Part shown: positions 1 through 8,282 of the stretch, piece by piece
Numbering within the stretch: position 1 is the first letter of the stretch
Layout of the letters: each line of letters starts with the position of its first letter
Source: Betaproteobacteria bacterium
Lineage (GTDB): Bacteria > Pseudomonadota > Gammaproteobacteria > Burkholderiales > Casimicrobiaceae
Length of the DNA: 64,000 bases
Direction: 5' to 3'
Assembly (NCBI GenBank): GCA_016720425.1
Contig: JADKKQ010000005.1
Span: forward strand, 62,001-126,000
Position numbers and translations under genes: made by a program
Notes under the pieces: generated by a model
Database searches by the model: none
Told to the model about the DNA's origin: nothing
What the model saw: only the letters and a program-made list of their open reading frames with translations

Positions 1-868
1 CGTCGGCGCCGGGCCGGCGGGGCTGGCCTGCGCGACCACCGCCGCCGAGCGCGGCCACGACGTCACGCTGTTCGACGCGGCGGCCGAGGTCGGCGGGCAG
101 TTCAACCTCGCGCGGCGCATACCCGGCAAGGAGGAGTTCGCCGAGACGCTGCGCTATTTCCGCCGCCGCATCGAGCGCACCGGCGTCAAGCTCGCGCTCA
201 GCCGGCGGGTGCGGGCCGAGGACCTCGCCGGCTTCGACGCGGTGCTGCTGGCGACCGGCATCGTGCCGCGGCTGCCCGCGATTCCCGGCATCGAGCACCC
301 GAAGGTCGCGAGCTACATCGACATCGTCGAGCGGCGCCGCGAGGCCGGGGCACGGGTGGCGATCATCGGCGCCGGCGGCATCGGCTTCGACGTCGCCGAG
401 CTGCTGACGCACGCCGGCGGCGACGATCCCGCGGCCTTTCGCGACGAGTGGGGGATCGATGCCGAGTGCACGGCGCGCGGTGGATTGAAGCCCGCGCACG
501 ACGCCGCGTCGCCGCGCCAGGTGTGGCTGCTGCAGCGCAAGGACACCAAGGTCGGCAGCGGGCTGGCCAAGACCACCGGCTGGATCCGCCGCACGCTGCT
601 CAAGAAGCGCGGCGTCACCATGCTGGCGGGCGTCGAATACGAGCGCATCGACGACCAGGGCCTGCACGTCCGCGTCGGTGGCAAGGCGCAGCTCCTTCCC
701 GTCGACACCATCGTCGTCTGCGCCGGGCAGGAGCCGCGGCGCGAGCTCGTCGCCGGGCTCGAGGCGGCGGGCGTCAAGCCGGTGCTGATCGGCGGCGCCG
801 ACGTCGCGAGCGAGCTCGACGCCAAGCGCGCGATCGAGCAGGGCACCGAGGTGGCGCTGGCGCTGTAG
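1..868 (+). CDS. fadH: 2,4-dienoyl-CoA reductase (NADPH), C-terminal part
   Basis: The gene is cut by the left edge and is read from base 2, giving 288 residues of the C-terminal half. The first residues form an FAD-binding fold (GAGPAGLAC) and a second dinucleotide fold (IIGAGGIGFDVAELL) starts near residue 118 of the fragment. This two-nucleotide layout is that of the C-terminal FAD/NADPH region of FadH, the Fe-S flavoenzyme that reduces 2,4-dienoyl-CoA in beta-oxidation of unsaturated fatty acids. The N-terminal TIM barrel and the Fe-S cysteines would lie outside the window. Related old-yellow-enzyme oxidoreductases share the layout, so the substrate is likely but not proven. A terminator follows 38 bp after the stop. 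Confidence 0.8.
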   Translation, partial: VGAGPAGLACATTAAERGHDVTLFDAAAEVGGQFNLARRIPGKEEFAETLRYFRRRIERTGVKLALSRRVRAEDLAGFDAVLLATGIVPRLPAIPGIEHPKVASYIDIVERRREAGARVAIIGAGGIGFDVAELLTHAGGDDPAAFRDEWGIDAECTARGGLKPAHDAASPRQVWLLQRKDTKVGSGLAKTTGWIRRTLLKKRGVTMLAGVEYERIDDQGLHVRVGGKAQLLPVDTIVVCAGQEPRRELVAGLEAAGVKPVLIGGADVASELDAKRAIEQGTEVALAL

Positions 869-905
869 CGGCACGCGGCGGCGCCGCGCCCGGACGGAAA
901 AAAAA

Positions 906-932
906 GGCGCGGGTCGAAGCCCGCGCCTTTTT
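906..932 (+). terminator. Rho-independent terminator, probably bidirectional
   Basis: An 8-bp perfect GC stem (GGCGCGGG/CCCGCGCC) with a 6-base loop is preceded by a run of A and followed by five T. It lies between the convergent fadH and FadL-family genes and could stop transcription from both sides. Confidence 0.85.
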
Positions 933-1028
933 CGTCACCTGGACAACGGTCGGCGGTCACGCGCGCATCGCGCGGGCGCCGATGCGTTCGCGCCGCGCGG
1001 GGCGGCCGGGGGCGCGGCCCTGGGGCGC

Positions 1029-2387
1029 TCAGAAGCTGCGCGAGTAGGCGACGCCCAGCAGGTACTGCTTCATCCCGATGGTCTCGGTGACCGCGGGGTT
1101 CTGCAGGAAGCCGGCGAACAGGCTGGTGCCGGTGACCGAGTTCTCGTCCGCGTACATGAACGTGCCGGTGATCGCCGACTGCTTGTCGATCGCGTAGGTG
1201 GTGCCCAGCGTGAACTGGTTCTCGACCACGCCGGGGGCGATGATGTTGAAGGTCACGTTCGCCGGCGTGACCGGGTTCTCGGAGCGGTTGTATCCGGCGC
1301 GGAACGTCCACTTGTCGTCCAGCTGGTACTGCACGCCGAACTTCCAGACGTTGATGTTCTCCCAGCCGAAGCCCGCGCCGTTGCTGCCGCCGAGGCAGTT
1401 GTCGCGCAGGCCCTGGCCGCCCATCTGCGGCGGCAGGCAGGCGTAGATGTTCGCCAGCTGATTGCTGACCGAGGCCGCGTCGTCGTAGAAGATGCGCTCG
1501 TAGTCCAGCGCGAGCAGCCACTGCCGGGTCGGGCGCAGCGCGAAGCCGACGGTGAAGTTCGACGGGATGTCGAAGCCGCCTTCCTCGGCGAACAGCCCCT
1601 TGTAGTCGTCGAAGTTGCCCATGTTCATCTTGGTGGAGTAGGCGATCCCGACCGACAGGTAGTCGGTCAGCTGGCCCATGTAGCCGACGCGGGCGCCGAA
1701 GCCCCAGGCGTCGCTGTGGCCGTTGTTGGTGACGCTGCCCGGCGCGTTCGAGAACATCGGGTTGTCGAACATCTGCAGCCCTTCGGCCGCGAAGCGCTGG
1801 TAGGCGATGGTCGGCGCGATGCCGACCGAGTGCCCCTTGGCGAACTCCCAGGCCACGTACGGCGCGATCATCAGCTGCATCAGGTCGACGCCCAGATTGT
1901 CGTTGCCGCAGAGCAGGTTGTACGGGCCGACCGGGGTTCCGCCGCGGAAGTTGGTGCAGGCGCTCTGGTTGGAGATCTGTCCGCCCGCGTAGTCGGTGTT
2001 CATCCCGCCGTTGCCGTAGACGGTGATGCCGAGGGCGACGTCGGGGCGGTATTTCCAGTTGATGCCGAACTCGGGCATGAAGAAGTTCTTGCTGCCGCTG
2101 TCGACGTAGCCGTCCATGCCCGCCATGCCCGAGCCGCTGCGCGACGCGTAACGGTCGGGACTGAACCAGGCGAGGCCCGCCTGCCACTCGTTGCCGAGGA
2201 ACGCCATCGCCCCGGGGTTGACCGCGCCGCCGAAAGGCTCCAGCGCCACGGCGACCGCCGCACCGCCCATGCCGTTCGATTTCATGCCGTAGCCGTTGGA
2301 GAAGTAGCCGTCGGTCGCGCTGGCCAGCGACGGTGCGACCAGGCCGGCGATGACCAGGGCGCGCAACAGCGTCAGGTTCTTGTGCAT
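1029..2387 (-). CDS. FadL/OmpP1/TodX-family outer membrane transport protein
   Basis: The 452-residue protein has a signal peptide (MHKNLTLLRALVIAGLVAPSLASA) followed by the FadL-family N-terminal hatch motif NGYGMKSNGMGGA. It then reads as a beta-barrel and ends in an aromatic residue (SRSF), as is usual for outer membrane porins. The family moves long-chain fatty acids or other hydrophobic compounds across the outer membrane. The start at 2387 is chosen because GAAAGGA lies just upstream and the signal peptide begins there; longer in-frame starts only add low-complexity residues. Its position opposite a fadH gene fits fatty-acid use, but TodX-like aromatic transport cannot be excluded. Confidence 0.85.
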   Translation of the reverse strand: MHKNLTLLRALVIAGLVAPSLASATDGYFSNGYGMKSNGMGGAAVAVALEPFGGAVNPGAMAFLGNEWQAGLAWFSPDRYASRSGSGMAGMDGYVDSGSKNFFMPEFGINWKYRPDVALGITVYGNGGMNTDYAGGQISNQSACTNFRGGTPVGPYNLLCGNDNLGVDLMQLMIAPYVAWEFAKGHSVGIAPTIAYQRFAAEGLQMFDNPMFSNAPGSVTNNGHSDAWGFGARVGYMGQLTDYLSVGIAYSTKMNMGNFDDYKGLFAEEGGFDIPSNFTVGFALRPTRQWLLALDYERIFYDDAASVSNQLANIYACLPPQMGGQGLRDNCLGGSNGAGFGWENINVWKFGVQYQLDDKWTFRAGYNRSENPVTPANVTFNIIAPGVVENQFTLGTTYAIDKQSAITGTFMYADENSVTGTSLFAGFLQNPAVTETIGMKQYLLGVAYSRSF

Positions 2388-2628
2388 GAGTATCCTTTCG
2401 GTGATCGTTGACAGGGGGTGGCGGGACGGGAATCGCTCCCGCCGTCGCCGGTTCTGGAAGCGGGCGATCGGCAGGACGGCGTTGCACACGGTCCCTGCGC
2501 TACGGCTTCGAGGCGAAGAGCCGGCGCGACAGGGGGGCGAGGTCGCCAAATCGCGACCATCTTAGGGGCCGATCAGTGTGCCGGAAAATACGCCTTTCGA
2601 GTAGTGGGGTTACCCGGATGGGCAGGCG

Positions 2629-3225
2629 TCAGCGCTGCGGCCGCCAGTGACCGAAACTGCGCTCGAGCGCGCCCATGCCCCAGGCGGCGAACAGCAGGAA
2701 GGCGACGAAGGCGAGCGCCCACCAGCCCATGCCGATCCCGGTCAGCGCGGGCAGCGTCAGCTCGGGGGTCGCGTGCGCCTTGTACCAGACGTCGATCCCC
2801 GGGGTGAGCTCGGCATAAGCCAGCACGCCGCCGAGCATCCCCAGCGCGAACACCATGCCGTCCTTGCGGCCGGTCGCCAGCGCGGCCATCGCCGTGCCCG
2901 GGCAGTAGCCGCCGACGATGAAGCCCGCCCCGAACAGCAGCCCGCCGCCGAGCTGCGCCGCGTAATTGGTCGGCTCGACGTAGAGCTCGGCCAGGTCCAG
3001 CACGCCGACCGCCGACAGGGCGAACAGTCCGACCATGGCGGTGACGATGGCGGTGAACATCACCTTGACCACCGCCATGTCGTAGAAATAGAACACGGCC
3101 GTGAGCTTGCGGGCGCTGCCGAAGCCGGCACGCTCCAGCGCGAAGCCGAAGCCGAGGCCGCAGACCAGCGCGATCCCGAGCTCGGCGCCGAGGGTGAATT
3201 CCGTGGTCGAGGCGAGCGGAAGCAT
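2629..3225 (-). CDS. YeeE/YedE family sulfur transporter, half 2
   Basis: This 198-residue integral membrane protein has several hydrophobic helices and the conserved cysteine motif GGYCPGTAMAALATG, which is typical of YeeE/YedE (DUF395) proteins that take up thiosulfate or related sulfur compounds. The ATG at 3225 overlaps the stop of the upstream gene by one base (TGATG) and has AAGGAG 8 bases upstream; GTG codons at 3234 and 3228 are less likely. It forms a pair with the gene at 3225-3785. The two half-size proteins together probably equal one full-length transporter. Confidence 0.82.
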   Translation of the reverse strand: MLPLASTTEFTLGAELGIALVCGLGFGFALERAGFGSARKLTAVFYFYDMAVVKVMFTAIVTAMVGLFALSAVGVLDLAELYVEPTNYAAQLGGGLLFGAGFIVGGYCPGTAMAALATGRKDGMVFALGMLGGVLAYAELTPGIDVWYKAHATPELTLPALTGIGMGWWALAFVAFLLFAAWGMGALERSFGHWRPQR

Positions 3226-3785
3226 CACAGCCACTCCTTGCGCAGGAAATAGGCGAAGCCGTAGGCGCCGGCGAACACCGCCAGCATGAAGACGAGGCTG
3301 CCGACGTTAAGCAGCGAGCCGCCGGTCAGCGCCTGGCCGCTGGTGCAGCCCTTGGCGATCTTGGCGCCCCAGGCAGCCACGAAGCCGCCGACGAAGGCGA
3401 GCGCCAGCCGCTGCCCGTCGCTGACCCGGGGGCCGCGTTCCACCGACCACCTGAAGCGGTTGCCCTGCCAGCCCGAGAGGGCGGCGCCGACGATGGCGCC
3501 GATCAGCAGGAACAGCGTCCAGTTGAGCAGGGGTGCGCCGTCGTTCCAGTACTTGGCGTGGACGACGTTGGTCTGCATCTCGGCCGGCGCCATGAGGCTC
3601 GCGAGCCAGGTGGCCACGCCGGCGAAGCCTGCGGTGGCGCCCAGTCCGCGGCCGGTGACGAGATAAGTGCCCAGCAGCACCAGGCCGAGGAGGAACCCGG
3701 CCAGGTAGGGGTTCCAGAAGGGTTTGGGAAGGCGCGCCGCGGCCGTCGCGCGGTCCGGCGTTCGATGTTCGGCGAGTGTGCTCAT
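3225..3785 (-). CDS. YeeE/YedE family sulfur transporter, half 1
   Basis: The 186-residue membrane protein carries the partner cysteine motif KIAKGCTSGQALTGGSLL. In the thiosulfate transporter YeeE (TsuA), conserved cysteines of this kind line the substrate path. The start MSTLAEHRTP (3785) is preferred to upstream in-frame codons because a cytosolic N-terminus then leads directly into the first membrane helix (PYLAGFLLGLVLLGTYL). It is translationally coupled to the next gene. Sulfur functions recur in the window (rhodaneses, a Psr-like molybdoenzyme), which supports a sulfur substrate, but the exact compound is inferred. Possible FNR- and CRP-type operators lie 65-120 bases upstream. Confidence 0.82.
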   Translation of the reverse strand: MSTLAEHRTPDRATAAARLPKPFWNPYLAGFLLGLVLLGTYLVTGRGLGATAGFAGVATWLASLMAPAEMQTNVVHAKYWNDGAPLLNWTLFLLIGAIVGAALSGWQGNRFRWSVERGPRVSDGQRLALAFVGGFVAAWGAKIAKGCTSGQALTGGSLLNVGSLVFMLAVFAGAYGFAYFLRKEWL

Positions 3786-3848
3786 GGGTCCGGCAGGAGG
3801 TGGTGGCGAGTGAATGCAGGCATGGGACTGCATTCGCCCCGGCGCTTA

Positions 3849-3864
3849 TGTGACCCAGGTCACA
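3849..3864. promoter_or_regulatory. CRP-type palindrome TGTGA-N6-TCACA
   Basis: The 16 bases match the CRP half-sites exactly (TGTGA CCCAGG TCACA). The site lies 64 bases upstream of the yeeE-pair start and 40 bases centre to centre from the FNR-like box. CRP/FNR superfamily binding is inferred from the sequence only. Confidence 0.5.
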
Positions 3865-3889
3865 CAGGCCGGGGCGGCGAGGCAGCCCT

Positions 3890-3903
3890 CTGATCCAGAT
3901 CAA
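3890..3903 (-). promoter_or_regulatory. FNR-type box upstream of the yeeE pair
   Basis: On the minus strand the sequence is TTGAT-N4-ATCAG, one mismatch from the FNR/ANR consensus TTGAT-N4-ATCAA. It lies about 105 bases upstream of the yeeE start. No good -10 element was found at the class II spacing, so this one is less certain than the boxes before hupS and mtrA. Confidence 0.45.
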
Positions 3904-4248
3904 TGTCCATGCAAGCGGACGAATATGCGCAGGTGCGCAAATGATGCAGGTCGGTCGACGGCTCCCGCCGATCACTCGGGCCCCCGTCGCCGCCACGCAT
4001 CGCGAAGGCAGCGTGACCGGTGCGCGAACGGCAACGGGACACCGATGCGCACTTTCCAACGTTGCCGGGCGATCCGCAAGCCTTGAACGGCCTCGGCGCT
4101 GTCCGCGTGCGCGCCTGAGCGCCGGTTTCATAAAATGTGGCGCATTTCGGGCGCACTTGTCCGTCCCCGCCCCATGAAAACCTGCTCGTCGATAGCGACG
4201 ATTGGTTGCGCTGCAATGGGTGCCGGACACACCACAGGCAGGTACGTT

Positions 4249-4262
4249 TTGACGCAGGTCAA
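4249..4262 (+). promoter_or_regulatory. FNR/DNR-type inverted repeat upstream of mtrA
   Basis: TTGAC-GCAG-GTCAA has perfect 5-base arms with the 4-base spacing used by FNR, ANR and DNR/NNR regulators. A start site 41.5 bases downstream would place a weak -10 (AATCTT, 4285-4290) correctly. The ATG of the decaheme gene is at 4487, leaving a long leader. Confidence 0.5.
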
Positions 4263-4486
4263 GACCGGGTCGCGGAACGGACGAAATCTTACCCCTTTTC
4301 GCGTGATGCATTTTTGCCACACTGCGGCGTATTGCCGCACCCGTTTCCTTTGACGCGTCGACGCCTCTTCCCTTAAAAAGATATCAAATTGCGCAGCCGC
4401 GCATATTGGGCGGCGTTCCGCCGCGCCCCGGGGCACCGGTTGCTGGCCGATGCCCCGGTCGTATCAAAGAGAGGAAAGGGGTTCAC

Positions 4487-5458
4487 ATGCGATTCAAGTC
4501 CTTGCTGGCCGTGTCGGGGCTGCTGGCTGCCGTTGCAGCGTTCATCGCCGGTCCGGTGTTCGGGCAGGCGAAGATGCCGGTTCAGACGTCCGTCTGCGCG
4601 AATTGTCACGAGACCCAGAACGCGACCGTCGCGCTGACGCAGCACGGCGCCAGGAATGACGCGTCGGGTTCGATGTGCATGGCCTGCCACGGCTCGGCCG
4701 ACGATCACCTCAAGGACCCGCTGAAGAACAAGATGGCGTCCAAGTTCGGCAAGGGCGTCCCCGCCGCGCAGAAAGACGCGGTGTGCATGACCTGCCACGC
4801 CGGCAACCGCCATCTCGGTTTCTGGGATTCGGGCAAGCACGCGCAGAACGAGGTGTCGTGCAGCAACTGCCACAACATCCACGGCAAGCCCGGTGCCCCC
4901 GTCGTCGCGCCGTTCACGACGTCGTTCCGGCCGAACGAAGCCGACATGTGCGGCGCCTGCCACCAGCAGGTGCGCGCCGCGACGCTGAAGCCGTCGCACC
5001 ATCCGATCATCGAGAACAAGATCAAGTGCTCGGACTGTCACAATCCGCACGGCGCGATCACCCCGGTGATGCTCAAGGCCGAGACGGTCAACCAGCAGTG
5101 CTACTCCTGCCACGCCGACAAGCGCGGCCCGTACATCTTCGCGCACCCGGCGGTCGAGGAGAACTGCCTTTCCTGCCACAACCCGCACGGCTCGGTCTAC
5201 TCCAAGCTGCTGAACGAGAAGACGCCGAATCTCTGCCAGGACTGCCACGACTGGTCGCGTCACCCCGGCACCGTCTACGGCGGCGCGGGTGCGTTCACCT
5301 GCCAGCCCGGCGACACCTCGGCCGCCTGCGCCGGCAAGGAAGGGCAGCCCAATGCCAGCGCCAGCACCCGGCTGGTCGCCCGGAACTGTCTGAACTGCCA
5401 CAACGCGATCCACGGCTCGAACGCGCCGGGCAACCGCGGCAAGTTCTTCATTCGCTAG
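4487..5458 (+). CDS. mtrA: Decaheme c-type cytochrome, MtrA/PioA/DmsE family
   Basis: The 323-residue protein has a signal peptide (ending near VFGQA) and ten CxxCH motifs: CANCH, CMACH, CMTCH, CSNCH, CGACH, CSDCH, CYSCH, CLSCH, CQDCH and CLNCH. Length and heme count match MtrA/MtoA, the periplasmic decaheme cytochrome that plugs into an MtrB barrel and carries electrons across the outer membrane. The start at 4487 follows AGAGGAAAGGGG and begins the signal peptide. The barrel gene follows 15 bases later. No extracellular MtrC-type cytochrome is nearby, so the arrangement resembles MtoAB/PioAB of iron oxidisers; the direction of electron flow cannot be told from sequence. Confidence 0.93.
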   Translation: MRFKSLLAVSGLLAAVAAFIAGPVFGQAKMPVQTSVCANCHETQNATVALTQHGARNDASGSMCMACHGSADDHLKDPLKNKMASKFGKGVPAAQKDAVCMTCHAGNRHLGFWDSGKHAQNEVSCSNCHNIHGKPGAPVVAPFTTSFRPNEADMCGACHQQVRAATLKPSHHPIIENKIKCSDCHNPHGAITPVMLKAETVNQQCYSCHADKRGPYIFAHPAVEENCLSCHNPHGSVYSKLLNEKTPNLCQDCHDWSRHPGTVYGGAGAFTCQPGDTSAACAGKEGQPNASASTRLVARNCLNCHNAIHGSNAPGNRGKFFIR

Positions 5459-5473
5459 GGCCAGGAGAGACTC

Positions 5474-8125
5474 ATGACCAAGACTCAGCTTTCCATCCTG
5501 ATCGCGTCCCTCTTCGCCGCGGCACCGGCATTCGCGCAGGGCGCGGACCCGTTCATCACCCAGGGGCAGGTCGAAGTCGGCGGCATCCTCACCGACTCGG
5601 ATACGCGGGACGCGTCCAAGTTCCAGGAATACCAGGACCTCGGCAACGGCATGCTGTCCAATTTCGGCATCCAGGGGCGCAACAGCAGCTCGTGGATCGA
5701 GGCCTACGGCGAGAACTTCGGCCGCGACGACCTGTACTTCAGCGTCCGCGGCGGCATGTACGACGTCTTCAAGGCGCGCGCCTACACCAACTGGATGCCG
5801 CACGACTTCCTGTACAACGGCCTCACCCCGTTCGTCGGCAGCGGCGGTCCGACGCTGACGGCGACGTTCCCGAAGCCGAATCCCGCCAGCTGGGAGAACG
5901 TCGACCTCGGCTACCAGCGCAAGGACACCGGCGGCTATTTCGAGTGGCAGCGCCAGTCCCCGTGGTACGTCCGCGTCGAGGGCAACCAGGTCAAGACCGA
6001 GGGCACGAAGAACGGCGCCGCTTCGAACGGGACCAGCCCGACCTACGGCTACGTCGATCTCGCGCTGCCGGTCCAGTACGAGACCAACAATGCGGCGGTC
6101 GAGTTCGGCTATGCGGCCAAGGACATGACGTTCACGGCCAACTACATGGTCAGCAACTTCGGCAACGGCTACGAGACCGTCGCCTGGAACAACCCGTATT
6201 TCGGCAACAACTACGACCGCACCTACCTGCCGCCGGAAAACAGCTACCAGCGGCTGTCGCTCAACGGGTCGGTCCGCGCGCTGCCGTGGAACTCGACGGT
6301 GTCGGCGCGCTACACCTGGGACCAGACCAAGAGCGACGCCGCGGTCAACCCGACGGTGCTGAACGGCGCCGGCGCGGGCGGCTACCTCAACGTGGCGCCG
6401 AGCACCTCGACGTTCAACGGCGACGAGGTGCGGCAGACGTTCACGCTGGCCTGGACCGCGAAGCCGACGGCCGCCGTCGACACCAAGGTCTACTACAACT
6501 GGCAGGAAATGCAGAACGACTCCACCGACGTCGTCTTCTGCGCCAGCGGTGCGGCGAGCTGCGGCGGGACGTTCGAGAACGAGCTGTGGGATTACAAGAA
6601 GCAGAACTTCGGCGCCGAGGCGCACTGGAAGGTCAACCGCGGCAACCGGATCGGCGGCGGATGGGACTGGCTGAACATCGAGCAGAACCGGTTCGATTTC
6701 GACGAGTCGACGTCCAACCTGTTCTGGTTCGAGTGGAAGAACACGTCCTTCGACACGCTGTCGGCCCGGGTCAAGTACTCCTACCTCGACCGCAGCTCGA
6801 ACTTCCTGCTCGGCAACGCGGGCCCGACGGCGAACGACGTCGCTTACCTCTTCCGCTACGTCAAGGCCTTCGACCTCGCCGACCTGAAGCAGAACCGCGT
6901 CAAGTTGACGCTGGACTGGGCGCCCTCCGACGCGCTCGGCGTCACCGCCGAGTACATCTACAAGGACAACGACTACAGCGACACGCAGATCGGCCGCACC
7001 AGCGACACGCGCAACGAGATCTTCGCCAACCTGACCTACGGGTCGGCGTCGTCGTGGCGCGTCAGCCTGTTCGGCGACTACGAGAACGTCAAGTACGAGT
7101 CGTTCCACCGCTACGTCGGCGCCAGCCCCGTCTGCACGACGGCCACCGGCCCGAACTGCTACTCGATCGACGCGGCGCCGACGTCGTCGTCGTACAACTG
7201 GAACGCGAACGTCAAGAACGACAACTGGATTCTCGGCGTCGGCGCCGATGCGCCGGTCGGCGACCGGTGGCTGCTGACCGGCTCGCTGCTGTACGAGCAG
7301 ACGGACGGCTCCGCGGACATGTCGGCGCAGAACAACTACGGCAACCCGCTGCCGCTGCCGAACTACCCGAACATCAAGACCACGTCGCTCAACCTGAAGG
7401 CCGCCTACAAGGTCAACAGGAACTGGACGGTGACCGGCGGTTACGCGTACCAGAAATACGACTACGACGACATCCAGTACAACGGCTACACGAGCACCGT
7501 GCCGTTCAACGCGACCACCAGCACGACGACCAGCTACCTCAACGGGTGGAACGCGTTCCAGACCTACAACGCCAACATCTTCTACCTGACCGCGAGGTTC
7601 GCCTGGGATGCCGCGCTGCCGCCGCCGCCGGCGCTGAAGGTCGCCGAGGCGCCGCGGGCTACGGCGCCGGTGACGGCACCGCCGCCCCCGCCCGCGCCGA
7701 AGCCGGCAACGCCGGCTCCCGCGCCGGTGCCCGCGCCGCAGGTGCAGAAGATCACGCTCGACTCGAAGGTGTTGTTCGACTTCGACCAGGCGGTGCTGAA
7801 GCCGGAGGGCAAGGCGGCGATCGACAGCCAGGTCGTCGGCAAGCTGGCGCAGGTGCAGAAGCTGGAAGTCGTGCTGGTGACCGGTCACACCGACCGTCTC
7901 GGCTCGGACGCCTACAACCAGAAGCTGTCGGTGAAGCGGGCGGACGCGGTGCGCGACTACCTCGTCGGCAAGGGCGTCGACAAGGCGAAGATCGAGACCC
8001 TCGGCCTGGGCGAGAAGCAGCCGGTCGTGCAGTGCGAGCAGAAGAACCGCAAGGAGCTGATCGCCTGCCTGGCGCCGAACCGTCGCGTCGAAGTCCAGGT
8101 CAAGGGCGAGGCCACCCGGCGCTGA
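5474..8125 (+). CDS. mtrB: MtrB/PioB-type outer membrane barrel with fused C-terminal OmpA domain
   Basis: The 883-residue protein has a signal peptide (ending AFAQG) and a long beta-barrel region to about residue 712, in keeping with the decaheme-associated MtrB/PioB porin family. A Pro/Ala-rich linker (about 713-758) then leads to an OmpA-like domain (about 759-875) with VLFDFDQAVLKPEG, a GHTDRLGSDAYN segment and NRRVEVQVKG. OmpA domains bind peptidoglycan, so this barrel may be anchored to the cell wall. Known MtrB proteins usually end with the barrel, making the fusion unusual. AGGAGAG precedes the start, and the gene is co-transcribed with mtrA and followed by a terminator. Confidence 0.9.
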   Translation: MTKTQLSILIASLFAAAPAFAQGADPFITQGQVEVGGILTDSDTRDASKFQEYQDLGNGMLSNFGIQGRNSSSWIEAYGENFGRDDLYFSVRGGMYDVFKARAYTNWMPHDFLYNGLTPFVGSGGPTLTATFPKPNPASWENVDLGYQRKDTGGYFEWQRQSPWYVRVEGNQVKTEGTKNGAASNGTSPTYGYVDLALPVQYETNNAAVEFGYAAKDMTFTANYMVSNFGNGYETVAWNNPYFGNNYDRTYLPPENSYQRLSLNGSVRALPWNSTVSARYTWDQTKSDAAVNPTVLNGAGAGGYLNVAPSTSTFNGDEVRQTFTLAWTAKPTAAVDTKVYYNWQEMQNDSTDVVFCASGAASCGGTFENELWDYKKQNFGAEAHWKVNRGNRIGGGWDWLNIEQNRFDFDESTSNLFWFEWKNTSFDTLSARVKYSYLDRSSNFLLGNAGPTANDVAYLFRYVKAFDLADLKQNRVKLTLDWAPSDALGVTAEYIYKDNDYSDTQIGRTSDTRNEIFANLTYGSASSWRVSLFGDYENVKYESFHRYVGASPVCTTATGPNCYSIDAAPTSSSYNWNANVKNDNWILGVGADAPVGDRWLLTGSLLYEQTDGSADMSAQNNYGNPLPLPNYPNIKTTSLNLKAAYKVNRNWTVTGGYAYQKYDYDDIQYNGYTSTVPFNATTSTTTSYLNGWNAFQTYNANIFYLTARFAWDAALPPPPALKVAEAPRATAPVTAPPPPPAPKPATPAPAPVPAPQVQKITLDSKVLFDFDQAVLKPEGKAAIDSQVVGKLAQVQKLEVVLVTGHTDRLGSDAYNQKLSVKRADAVRDYLVGKGVDKAKIETLGLGEKQPVVQCEQKNRKELIACLAPNRRVEVQVKGEATRR

Positions 8126-8146
8126 CCCTGCGTCCTGGACGGATCG

Positions 8147-8174
8147 AGCCCCGCCGTCGCGCGGGGCTTTTTTT
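8147..8174 (+). terminator. Rho-independent terminator after mtrB
   Basis: An 8-bp perfect stem (AGCCCCGC/GCGGGGCT) with a 6-base loop is followed by six to seven T. It closes the mtrAB unit 21 bases after the stop. Confidence 0.9.
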
Positions 8175-8282
8175 CGGCACCGCCGTGTCCCTCGCATGGG
8201 GCCGTCCGTCGCGAGCGCAGGAACTCGCGCCGGCTTTCGGGCATCCTATGCACACTTCCCCAACGAACCCACGAGGCGTGGC

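Larger units (their letters stand above)
3786..4486. other. 700-bp intergenic region with several regulator sites
   Basis: No convincing gene is present between the divergent yeeE pair and the decaheme cytochrome gene. The stretch holds a CRP-type palindrome (3849-3864), an FNR-type box (3890-3903) and a perfect TTGAC-N4-GTCAA repeat (4249-4262), each listed separately. It is less GC-rich than the flanking genes, as expected for a regulatory region. Short open frames here lack ribosome sites and recognisable content. Confidence 0.6.

Noticed and set aside
3814..4353. Several 70-100 codon frames between the yeeE pair and mtrA
   Set aside because: No ribosome sites, no recognisable content, and they overlap the regulatory boxes.
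4373..8197. A 1274-residue open frame antisense to mtrAB
   Set aside because: It is a GC-bias shadow: low-complexity Arg/Val/Leu-rich translation, no ribosome site, and the opposite strand has ten heme motifs and a clear barrel with an OmpA domain.
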